Positions 9,107 to 16,528 of a stretch of 64,000 nt of DNA are shown here, piece after piece. Position numbers and translations under genes: made by a program. Source of the stretch: Bifidobacterium commune. GTDB lineage: Bacteria > Actinomycetota > Actinomycetes > Actinomycetales > Bifidobacteriaceae. The notes below the pieces were generated by a model. The model saw only the letters and a program-made list of their open reading frames with translations. It had not been told where the DNA came from and searched no databases. The number at the start of each line of letters is the position of its first letter. Position 1 is the stretch's first letter. The DNA lies in the NCBI RefSeq assembly GCF_900094885.1, contig NZ_FMBL01000001.1, positions 524,867 to 588,866 of the forward strand. Direction: 5' to 3'.

Positions 9107-10146
9107 GTGAACCTATCGTTTTGGGGATCGAATCAACATGTGACGAGACCGCTGCGGCCGTCGTCCACGGACGTACCCTAATTTCCAGCGTCGTTGCCTC
9201 CTCAATGGAAGAACATGCTCGCTACGGCGGCGTTATACCGGAAATCGCTTCACGTGCCCACGCTGAAGCGTTCGTGCCGGTTGTCTCGAAAGCGCTCGCA
9301 GATGCCAATGTGGATTTCACTGACATCGATGCCGTTGCGGTTTCGTCCGGTCCAGGTCTTTCAGGCTGTTTGGCCGTTGGGGTTTCCGGAGCTAAGGCGC
9401 TTGCGTGGGCTGCCAACAAACCGATCTATGGTATCAACCATGTCATCGGGCATATTGCTGTTACACAATTACAGTTCGGTTCGTTTCCCAAAGATACTTT
9501 GGCGTTGATTGTCTCCGGCGGACATACCTCGTTGCTTCATATCGGAGACGTTGCCCGTCATATCGATGTCGTTGGCACCACACTGGATGACGCAGCAGGG
9601 GAATGCTTCGACAAGGTTGCCCGTTTGCTTGGTTTTCCGTACCCAGGTGGTCCACATATTGACAAGCACGCACGGCAAGGTGACCCTCACTCAATCAAGG
9701 TTCCCCAAGGTCTCACGAAAGGTAAAGCAGGTAAGGAACATCCTTACGATTTTAGCTTTTCCGGAGTCAAAACCGCTGTGGCACGTTGGGTCGAATCGTG
9801 TCAGGCTGTGGGACGCGATATACCTGTAGATGATGTTTGTGCATCGCTTGCCGATTCGGTTGCCGGTGTTTTGGTGGACAAAGCGATGCACGGTTGTGAG
9901 GAATACGGATCGAAAACACTGGTGGTGGGTGGGGGATTCACCGCCAATTCTCAACTGCGTGACAAACTGCTTGAAAGTGGCAAACAGCATGGAGTCGAGG
10001 TACGTATTCCAGATTTCAAGCTATGTACGGACAATGGCGCGATGGTTGCAATGCTGGGCGTTAATCTGGTTGAGGCGGGTATTCGCCCGTCCGCGCCTGA
10101 TTTTCCAATTGACTCTGCCATGCCCATGAATGTCATCAGCGTTTGA
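9103..10146 (+). CDS. tsaD: tRNA N6-adenosine threonylcarbamoyltransferase TsaD
   Basis: Catalytic subunit that transfers threonylcarbamoyl from threonylcarbamoyl-AMP to A37 of tRNA. The N-terminus IVLGIESTCDETAAAVV is diagnostic, and the metal-binding pair is in INHVIGHIA. The ASKHA motifs LIVSGGHTSL, TLDDAAGECFDKVAR and LVVGGGFTAN follow in order. ATG 9103 overlaps the rimI stop; an upstream in-frame start at 9028 lies inside rimI and is rejected. The 347-residue length is normal. This completes tsaE, tsaB and tsaD in one block; the threonylcarbamoyl-AMP synthase gene is not in the window. Confidence 0.97.
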   Translation: MSEPIVLGIESTCDETAAAVVHGRTLISSVVASSMEEHARYGGVIPEIASRAHAEAFVPVVSKALADANVDFTDIDAVAVSSGPGLSGCLAVGVSGAKALAWAANKPIYGINHVIGHIAVTQLQFGSFPKDTLALIVSGGHTSLLHIGDVARHIDVVGTTLDDAAGECFDKVARLLGFPYPGGPHIDKHARQGDPHSIKVPQGLTKGKAGKEHPYDFSFSGVKTAVARWVESCQAVGRDIPVDDVCASLADSVAGVLVDKAMHGCEEYGSKTLVVGGGFTANSQLRDKLLESGKQHGVEVRIPDFKLCTDNGAMVAMLGVNLVEAGIRPSAPDFPIDSAMPMNVISV

Positions 10147-10266
10147 ACAGGAACAAACTTGATGTATGCGCTGAAAACACAAGCGACACGCCATCGCATT
10201 TGCATAACGACTTTTTTCGTATAAAGTATATGTCTTGTGCGGTGCTTCAGGGATCGCACGGGACAT

Positions 10267-10339
10267 TCCCGCATAGCTCAGTTGGCAGAGCGTCTGACTG
10301 TTAATCAGAATGTCGCTGGTTCAAGCCCAGCTGCGGGAG
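10267..10339 (+). tRNA. tRNA-Asn (GTT anticodon)
   Basis: Cloverleaf with acceptor arm TCCCGCA (10267-10273) pairing with TGCGGGA (10332-10338), D-arm GCTCAGTTGGCAGAGC, anticodon arm TCTGA-CTGTTAA-TCAGA giving anticodon GTT, and T-arm loop GGTTCAAGCC. The discriminator base is G at 10339, and CCA is not encoded. An AT-rich stretch with TATAAA at 10220 may hold its promoter. It reads ANN codons, so it is itself a t6A substrate, next to the t6A genes. Confidence 0.95.
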
Positions 10340-10345
10340 CGGAAT

Positions 10346-10388
10346 AAAAGCCTCAGAACTTATTAAGTTCTGAGGCTTTCTGTTTTAA
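10346..10388 (+). terminator. Rho-independent terminator after tRNA-Asn
   Basis: Perfect stem AAAGCCTCAGAACTT with AAGTTCTGAGGCTTT around a 3-nt loop, followed by TCTGTTTT. It starts 7 bases after the tRNA. Confidence 0.9.
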
Positions 10389-10662
10389 TTATTAACCAAA
10401 AGGCTACATGGTGAAGTATTCACCAGATTGTATACAGACTAGCTACAGGCGTTGGGTGTCTGGCTGAAGCATGGACCTTATTTTTTTGATGGAGTGGCCG
10501 TATCATTCAGATTACACGTAAAGGCGCACGTTGCTTTGTGTGGTAAGTGGTTCTGCGGATGGATAACCGGACCGTTCGACCACATCACCGCGTTAAGCTT
10601 TCGTTGGCTGACGAGATGCTTGATAGTGGAAGTAGTCCGAACCAATTGAAACGGAAAGGGTA
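10389..10662. other. Intergenic region before the M23 peptidase gene
   Basis: No gene I can support. It contains the 31-nt element at 10560-10590. A 65-codon frame at 10452-10649 runs through the element, but it has no ribosome-binding site and no recognisable product. Confidence 0.5.
10560..10590 (+). promoter_or_regulatory. Shared upstream element, copy B (before M23 peptidase)
   Basis: Second copy of the 31-nt stretch seen at 2900-2930, with 26 of 31 bases identical and an exact 16-nt core TTCGACCACATCACCG at 10575-10590. It ends 72 bases before the peptidase ATG. Same orientation relative to the downstream gene as copy A. Confidence 0.4.
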
Positions 10663-11391
10663 ATGGCGATGACGGTGCAAGGAGCAAAGATGCGACGGCT
10701 GAGACATAAAATGTATTATCAAAACGTGCAGCGATGCGAGCAACGGCTACAGTATGCATTTCGTGGAATAATCACGATGTTGATGTTTATTTCCGTGTCT
10801 GCTCTGGTATGTAGTTGCTTAATCACTCCAGCATCAGCCGTCGGTATTTCCGGTGATTTGTATACCGATGAATCACAAGAAGATAGTACGACGGGAATAC
10901 CATATGAAACACATCCTATAGCTGTTATCAAGCCAATGGACTCGGTGGATCCTCCTTTGCATGACGATAAAGGTTGCAAAGCCAGTATGGGCTGGCCCGT
11001 GTTGCCCCATGTTGTTACCAATCGATTCAAAGCTCCGAAACAGATTTGGGCCCCTGGTCATCGTGGTGTCGATGTTGCCGCAATGGAAGACACCCCGTTG
11101 TTGGCGCCCGCAGATGGATTCATCAGTTTCGTGGGTATTGTTGCCGGTAAATCAGTGGTCAGTATTCGCCATAATAGCTTGACGCTGACATTGGAACCGG
11201 CTCAGACATTGTTGCCAATAGGGACACCCGTTAAAAAAGGATTGCCAATAGGGGTTGCAAAAGGTCTGTCGGATCATTGCATGGGACTATGCGTGCATTG
11301 GGGCGTAAGAAAAGGTAGAACAGAATATCGTGATCCACAAATGCTGGCCTCAAAGCGAAAAATTGTGCTGAAGCAACCAGATGGTGCATAA
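10663..11391 (+). CDS. Secreted or membrane-anchored M23-family peptidase
   Basis: Predicted cell-wall endopeptidase of the LytM/M23 family, acting outside the membrane. A charged N-terminus of about 35 residues precedes a hydrophobic segment (bases about 10765-10835) that acts as signal peptide or anchor. The domain has the zinc motif GHRGVDVAA (His and Asp ligands) near residue 127. The usual HxH near the end is replaced by LCVHWGVRKG, so the first His is Cys; from memory this Cys-Leu/Val-His-Trp-Gly form is common in an actinobacterial branch. The short DHCMGLC cysteine pair is also typical of that branch. Start could be ATG 10663 or 10690. It is not in an obvious operon. Confidence 0.8.
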   Translation: MAMTVQGAKMRRLRHKMYYQNVQRCEQRLQYAFRGIITMLMFISVSALVCSCLITPASAVGISGDLYTDESQEDSTTGIPYETHPIAVIKPMDSVDPPLHDDKGCKASMGWPVLPHVVTNRFKAPKQIWAPGHRGVDVAAMEDTPLLAPADGFISFVGIVAGKSVVSIRHNSLTLTLEPAQTLLPIGTPVKKGLPIGVAKGLSDHCMGLCVHWGVRKGRTEYRDPQMLASKRKIVLKQPDGA

Positions 11392-11488
11392 ATGCGCGAA
11401 TGCATAAAACAAGACTGTGTTTCTCATCCGATGTTTGCTAAGCCTTTGAGAATCAAACTGTCGTTGTACCTGTATTGTGTTGCATTAT

Positions 11489-13066
11489 CTAGAGCTCTGC
11501 ATCTGCAAGTGAGATGTATCCTGGTTCGATAAGTGTTTTCTTGAGGTTTCCGGCGCTGATAGCCATCGCTTCTTCATGGATGACATTGGTTGTGGTACCG
11601 TTTATGGGCATTGAACTGATTGACGGGCAGTCGGTCAATGGCTTCTCGGCTACCAACGTTCCTGCCGCATCGGCTATATCAGTTGAGAGCTTTTGGATGT
11701 TTTCCATACCTGTCATCCATTGCTTGCCATTGACGACATAGGGAATCATATCCAAGTAGGAACCATAGCCCGTGACTATCGGCCAACTCATATTATTGCT
11801 GTCGTTCACTTTCGGTACATCGTCAGCGTCGTTGCTGTTTTGCTTGCTGTCTTTAGGCTTGGGAACAGCTTGTCGGTTCAGGTTGCGCTTGCTTGTAAGC
11901 GAACTTACAATTCCGGAAACATCTATCTCAGGATTGACGTCTGCGGCGCTTCCGGAGTATTTAAGGCTGGTGAGCTCCTCCACTACTCCTGATGAGACGA
12001 AATCGTTCATTGCGATGATCCCATCAACATGATGGGGCTGCGCGTCCTTCGAACCCCCAGTAAGCCGAGTATTGATCGCTTCCCGAACATCAGATGTCTT
12101 TGAGGCGTTGAACGACACCTTCTTCCAATCTTTTTCGCTACTTTGTTTGCCAAGTGTATTGGAAGCACTCACCGCTCTACCGTCCTTGAAATAAGGGCCT
12201 AGCGTATCCCATATTCCTTTGAAAGCTTCTGAAGCAAAGATTCTCGAGGAATCAGAACCGGTTCCATCCTCACTGAAGGGAATCAATATTTCTATAGATT
12301 TGGGATGATCTGCCGTTACTTTTTCTAAAGCCAACTTTGAAACAAGTTGATGTGCTTGGAGTGTTCCAATCTGTTCAGCGGTGGACATGCTGACGAAGAA
12401 ATCAGGGGTGAAATCGTCTAGTGAGTTGGCAAGTAGCCCCGTATGTGCACCAGCCTGTTGTGCCTTCTTCAGGGCCTTGACCATTGCCTTTGCGTCAGCA
12501 GCAGCCTTGCTCTTTTCTTCCTTGCGTTCATCATCATTCTGAGCATCCGTTGTTGAGTCATCAGCGGTCTTCTTTTCCGAAGAGCTATTCGCCAAATCAC
12601 TGGGACTGGAGACATAATCGCCGTATTGCTCGTTGCCTGAATGTTCGGGAGTGACGGGTGCCACGATGAGTACGGTGTGCTTTTTTGTCTCCGTTGATGC
12701 TGTCAATAACTGATCAGTCACATAATTTTCGATATCCTCACGCTGTTTATCGAGGCTTGCGTCAGTTTTCACTCGGATGCTTTTGGATGGAAATCCCTTA
12801 TCGGTGAGTGCCTTGGTGATTAACGGTGTAAATTTCGCCCACTTATTGAGAGGCGTGTGTGCAGTGATGGAGATACCGTCGGAAGGAGTAAAGATCACGA
12901 CATTGCTTTTTCCCGCAACCGAGCTGATCGAAACTTTCTCGTTGTCTATGGATGCATTGTCGTCGTCGCTCTGAGCACTACCGCAACCGGATTGAATGAT
13001 GGCAAGCATGCCAATGAGTATTAATGTCAGAAATCGCGCCAAGGAACAACCCATACGCTTGGTCAT
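11489..13066 (-). CDS. Substrate-binding-protein-like lipoprotein
   Basis: Predicted extracellular lipoprotein of 525 residues. The N-terminus has a lipoprotein signal peptide ending in a lipobox-like QSGC with the cysteine near residue 28. The body resembles type 1 periplasmic binding proteins of the sugar-ABC (ChvE-like) kind: VVIFTPSDGISITAH, FVSMSTAEQIGTLQAHQLV, VDGIIAMNDFVSSGVVEEL and the late GKQWMTGMENIQKLSTDIADAA. A Ser/Asp/Lys-rich insertion of about 45 residues near residue 140 and another Asn/Asp/Lys-rich stretch near 410 look disordered. No ABC permease or ATPase gene is adjacent, so the ligand and partner are unknown. Convergent with the M23 gene. Confidence 0.7.
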   Translation of the reverse strand: MTKRMGCSLARFLTLILIGMLAIIQSGCGSAQSDDDNASIDNEKVSISSVAGKSNVVIFTPSDGISITAHTPLNKWAKFTPLITKALTDKGFPSKSIRVKTDASLDKQREDIENYVTDQLLTASTETKKHTVLIVAPVTPEHSGNEQYGDYVSSPSDLANSSSEKKTADDSTTDAQNDDERKEEKSKAAADAKAMVKALKKAQQAGAHTGLLANSLDDFTPDFFVSMSTAEQIGTLQAHQLVSKLALEKVTADHPKSIEILIPFSEDGTGSDSSRIFASEAFKGIWDTLGPYFKDGRAVSASNTLGKQSSEKDWKKVSFNASKTSDVREAINTRLTGGSKDAQPHHVDGIIAMNDFVSSGVVEELTSLKYSGSAADVNPEIDVSGIVSSLTSKRNLNRQAVPKPKDSKQNSNDADDVPKVNDSNNMSWPIVTGYGSYLDMIPYVVNGKQWMTGMENIQKLSTDIADAAGTLVAEKPLTDCPSISSMPINGTTTNVIHEEAMAISAGNLKKTLIEPGYISLADAEL

Positions 13067-13133
13067 AGTCCATCCTTTACCGTGCCATGAAAGATTCGAT
13101 ATCGATAATAGTCTTAAGGTAATATGAAATCAC

Positions 13134-13171
13134 TTTGCCGCACCACAATTATAAAATCGAGGTGCGGCAAA
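13134..13171. repeat. Inverted repeat downstream of icd
   Basis: Arms TTTGCCGCACC (13134-13144) and GGTGCGGCAAA (13161-13171), 16-nt loop. It lies 31 bases past the icd stop on the minus strand and probably ends that transcript, although the T-tract is poor on both strands. Confidence 0.6.
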
Positions 13172-13202
13172 ATGTATTGGATCGGCTGCCGGCAAGCGTA
13201 AT

Positions 13203-14426
13203 TCAGCGCTTTTCGGAAAGCTGCCGGTTTAGTTCTTCGTCTAGCTCATTCATGAAGCTTTCGGTGTTGAGCCAAGCCTGGTCAGGTCCAACGAGCATGG
13301 ACAGATCTTTAGTCATGCTTCCTCTTTCAACTGTATCGATGACAACTTGTTCCAATGTTTCGGCAAAATCTGCGACTTGCGGTGTTCCGTCGAGTTTTGA
13401 TCGGTGCTTTAAGCCGCCAGTCCATGCATAGATGGAGGCAATTGGGTTGGTTGATGTTGTCTCACCTTTCTGCCACCGACGATAGTGTCGTGTGACAGTA
13501 CCGTGAGCTGCTTCCGCCTCGACAGTTTGACCGTCCGGCGTCATCAGCACCGAAGTCATTAACCCGAGCGAGCCAAACCCCTGCGCTACGGAATCGGACT
13601 GCACATCACCGTCATAATTCTTGCATGCCCAAATATATCCCCCGTGCCATTTCATGGTGCTTGCCACCATATCGTCAATCAAACGATGCTCGTATGTCAA
13701 ACCGGCTTCTTGAAACTGATCTTTATACTCTTCCTCGTAGATTTGCGCAAAAATATCTTTGAATTCGCCATCATACGACTTGAGAATGGTGTTTTTGGTT
13801 GACAGGTAGACCGGATAGTGCCGCATAAGCCCGTAGTTGAAGCAAGCTCGCGCAAAACCGCGAATCGAATCGTCAACGTTGTATTGAACCTGGGCAACAC
13901 CTGCACCAGGGTAGTCGTAAACCACATGTTCGACCGGTCCGCTGTCGTCAGAGGGGGTAAAAGTGACGGTGAGACGACCTGGCTTGTCTACTTTGAAGTC
14001 TGTTGCCTTGTATTGGTCGCCGAATGCGTGACGAGCCACGACAATAGGTTGTTTCCAACCCGGTACCAACCTCGGAATGTTTGAGATGACAATCGGTTCT
14101 CGAAAAATGGTGCCGCCAAGGATGTTGCGAATCGTCCCGTTCGGTGATTTCCACATTTTTTTGAGGTTGAATTCTTTGACTCTTGCCTCATCGGGTGTGA
14201 TAGTCGCGCATTTCACGCCGACGTGATGCTTTTTAATCGCTTCTGCGGCATCAATCGTTACTTGGTCATCAGTTGCGTCGCGATTTTCGATGCCAAGGTC
14301 ATAATAATCCAGATTAATGTCAAGATACGGAAGAATAAGTCGGGTCTTGATGTCATTCCAGATTATTCTGGTCATTTCATCGCCGTCAAGTTCGGCGATG
14401 GTGCCTTCCACCTTTATTTTTTCCAT
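13203..14426 (-). CDS. icd: NADP-dependent isocitrate dehydrogenase
   Basis: Converts isocitrate to 2-oxoglutarate and CO2, giving NADPH. The 407-residue length and motifs match the eukaryote-like IDH subfamily rather than E. coli Icd: [18 protein letters not shown] at the N-terminus, [18 protein letters not shown] for isocitrate binding, and [28 protein letters not shown] for NADP and substrate. A terminator-like repeat follows. In bifidobacteria the TCA cycle is incomplete, and this step is thought to supply 2-oxoglutarate for glutamate; that role is family knowledge. Confidence 0.97.
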   Translation of the reverse strand: MEKIKVEGTIAELDGDEMTRIIWNDIKTRLILPYLDINLDYYDLGIENRDATDDQVTIDAAEAIKKHHVGVKCATITPDEARVKEFNLKKMWKSPNGTIRNILGGTIFREPIVISNIPRLVPGWKQPIVVARHAFGDQYKATDFKVDKPGRLTVTFTPSDDSGPVEHVVYDYPGAGVAQVQYNVDDSIRGFARACFNYGLMRHYPVYLSTKNTILKSYDGEFKDIFAQIYEEEYKDQFQEAGLTYEHRLIDDMVASTMKWHGGYIWACKNYDGDVQSDSVAQGFGSLGLMTSVLMTPDGQTVEAEAAHGTVTRHYRRWQKGETTSTNPIASIYAWTGGLKHRSKLDGTPQVADFAETLEQVVIDTVERGSMTKDLSMLVGPDQAWLNTESFMNELDEELNRQLSEKR

Positions 14427-14579
14427 GCTTGCCCCTTCATTGATGATGGATAAAACAATATAACGTCATTATGGCGCTCGGTTATGTCAACAGTATTGCG
14501 ATGTTTAATCAGTGAGATACCGCTTCATGTAGGTTTGCGATTCACGGTGTTCGTCACATACGGAAAGTAATCTGAGAGC

Positions 14580-15704
14580 ATGACTCAGGAAATTGAAATC
14601 GGTTTAGGCAAGAAAGGCCGTCTGGCCTACACATTGGACGATGTTGCCATCATCCCTTCACGTAGGACACGAGATCCGAAGGACGTTTCGACGGCTTGGC
14701 AGATTGATGCCTACCAGTTTGATGTTCCAGTGCTTTCCGCACCGATGGATTCGGTGACCAGCCCAGCGACCGCCATCGAGATGGGCAGGCTAGGAGCACT
14801 CGGTGTGCTTGATCTTGAAGGTTTATGGACTCGTTATGACGATCCGCAACCGCTGTTGGACGAGATCGCCGATCTTGATGATCTCACAGCCACACAACGT
14901 CTTCAGGAGATTTACGAACAGCCGATCAGTCCTGAACTCATCACCCAAAGGATCCGTGAGATTCGTGATTCAGGCGTCACTGTTGCCTGCGCGCTTTCGC
15001 CTCAGCGGACCCAAGAATTCTATTCGACTGTTGTTGAAGCCGGTGTCGATTTGTTCGTGATTCGCGGCACTGCGGTCTCTGCAGAGCATGTATGTGAGAA
15101 CCATGAGCCGTTGAACCTGAAAAAGTTCATTTATGACCTAGATGTCCCCGTTGTTGTCGGCGGTGCTGCCAGCTATCCGGCAGCAATTCATCTCATGCGT
15201 ACCGGCGCCGCCGGTGTGTTGGTCGGTTTTGGCGGGGGAGCAGCCTCGACAACCCGCACCACCCTGGGAGTTCAGGCACCAATGGCGACCGCAATCGCCG
15301 ATGTCGTTGAGGCTCGCCGAGATTACATGGATGAATCGGGCGGTCGTTACGTTCAGATAATCGCTGACGGCGGAATGGGGACCTCGGGTTCCTTTGTCAA
15401 GGCGCTTGCAATGGGTGCTGACGCCGTGATGTTGGGTACCGCGTTAGCACGTGCAACTCAAGCACCGGGCAAGGGGAGTCACTGGGGAGCTGAAGCCCGT
15501 CATCCCTCGCTTCCGCGCGGACGGCGCACCCAAGTCGGTACGGTCGCTTCGTTGGAGGAGATTTTGCTCGGGCCCAGCCATCGGGCCGATGCCAGCGTGA
15601 ATTTCATCGGCGCATTGCGCAGGGCCATGGCCTCGACAGGTTATGTCGATCTGAAGAACTTCCAGCATTGTGATGTATCCGTCATCCCTTCGCACCGAGC
15701 ATAG
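14580..15704 (+). CDS. guaB3: GuaB3-family IMP dehydrogenase-related protein
   Basis: TIM-barrel protein of 374 residues related to IMP dehydrogenase but without CBS domains. The N-terminus LGKKGRLAYTLDDVAIIPSR and the C-terminal segment HPSLPRGRRTQVGT are typical of actinobacterial GuaB3. The loop that carries the catalytic Cys in true IMPDH (GxGSxCTTR) reads GGGAASTTR here, with Ser at the Cys position. The biochemical role in Actinobacteria is not settled. It stands alone between icd (divergent) and an Rv3235-like gene, with its own terminator. Confidence 0.85.
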   Translation: MTQEIEIGLGKKGRLAYTLDDVAIIPSRRTRDPKDVSTAWQIDAYQFDVPVLSAPMDSVTSPATAIEMGRLGALGVLDLEGLWTRYDDPQPLLDEIADLDDLTATQRLQEIYEQPISPELITQRIREIRDSGVTVACALSPQRTQEFYSTVVEAGVDLFVIRGTAVSAEHVCENHEPLNLKKFIYDLDVPVVVGGAASYPAAIHLMRTGAAGVLVGFGGGAASTTRTTLGVQAPMATAIADVVEARRDYMDESGGRYVQIIADGGMGTSGSFVKALAMGADAVMLGTALARATQAPGKGSHWGAEARHPSLPRGRRTQVGTVASLEEILLGPSHRADASVNFIGALRRAMASTGYVDLKNFQHCDVSVIPSHRA

Positions 15705-15723
15705 CTAGGGTTAACGCCCAATA

Positions 15724-15765
15724 AAAGGGCCATCTGTTTGCAGCAGGTGGTTCTTTATGTTTTTG
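15724..15765 (+). terminator. Probable terminator after guaB3
   Basis: Stem AAAGGGCCATCTG with CAGGTGGTTCTTT (three wobble pairs) around a short loop, followed by ATGTTTTTG. Confidence 0.65.
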
Positions 15766-15933
15766 AAATCTCTTCCCTCTGAGGCCGAAGACCGAATGTA
15801 ATATTTCAGGACCGACATACGTCTTGACATTGAAGAATCTTGAACTTTTAGCAACTCAGTCGTTTTGCGTTGACGGCATCTGGTTTTTCTGTTGCCCTTA
15901 GAGGTATGCATTGGAAATCAAGGGGGCGTGAAG

Positions 15934-16449
15934 ATGAACATGAACGGACAGATGGAACTGATGCCTAGGCTGGTGACGATGACAAACGGAACAACATCGA
16001 GCCTGCCGAGCTATGACGGCTACGTTCATGCGGAACTGTCGAACCAGCCGATTTCATATCATATTTCACGCTGTTATCCAGGAACGTTAAGCGAAGCGGA
16101 ATGCCAGCGATTCGCCCTCGCATCCTGTCGCATAGCATGTATGAGCATGGATGTGATTCGAGGCCGAATACCTCCTCGCAAACTTCAGCGGGTATTGAAC
16201 GCCTCTTGCTTACGTCGCCTGGAAACAATGGCGTATCTGCTGGAAAATCATTTACGGACACACCAAGAGCTCAAAGCGAGGCTTTCCTATCTACCCGCTA
16301 TGCCGACGCTGGTTTACGGTACTTTGGTTAGTTTGGATACAACTGAGATCGTTGTGAATCTTATGGTCGGTAAAGACAGTTACTGGGTAAACCTTGTGCT
16401 TAAACGAGTCGGTTCTCGCTGGATTTGCACAACAGCTGACCTTGGGTAG
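15934..16449 (+). CDS. Rv3235-like (DUF6459-type) protein
   Basis: Soluble protein of about 171 residues. The C-terminal 55 residues, ending RVGSRWICTTADLG, resemble the Rv3235-family C-terminus (a cystatin-like fold with a Trp-x-Cys ending), which in other actinobacteria is often near secA. The assignment is from memory of that ending and is moderate. ATG 15934 is preferred because AAGGGGG lies 7 bases upstream; an in-frame TTG at 15892 has no such site. The function is not known. Confidence 0.6.
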   Translation: MNMNGQMELMPRLVTMTNGTTSSLPSYDGYVHAELSNQPISYHISRCYPGTLSEAECQRFALASCRIACMSMDVIRGRIPPRKLQRVLNASCLRRLETMAYLLENHLRTHQELKARLSYLPAMPTLVYGTLVSLDTTEIVVNLMVGKDSYWVNLVLKRVGSRWICTTADLG

Positions 16450-16483
16450 CAGCATTTGACCGGTTTCCATATAGGTCTGAAGT

Positions 16484-16521
16484 TACGCAAACGTAAGTTT
16501 GGCCTTACGTTTGCGTATAAT
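16484..16521 (+). promoter_or_regulatory. Perfect 14-bp palindrome overlapping the fadD promoter
   Basis: Arms TACGCAAACGTAAG (16484-16497) and CTTACGTTTGCGTA (16504-16517) with a 6-nt spacer. The right arm runs into a consensus -10 hexamer TATAAT at 16516-16521, and the fadD ATG follows only 7 bases later. The layout suggests an operator that blocks RNA polymerase, and a transcript starting at or next to the ATG. The regulator is not identified. Confidence 0.75.
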
Positions 16522-16528
16522 CAAAGGT

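Noticed and set aside
2831-10649. Two small frames at 2831-3034 and 10452-10649 sharing the peptide PFDHIT
   Set aside because: The shared peptide is explained by the 31-nt DNA element; base differences do not follow a coding pattern and neither frame has a ribosome-binding site.
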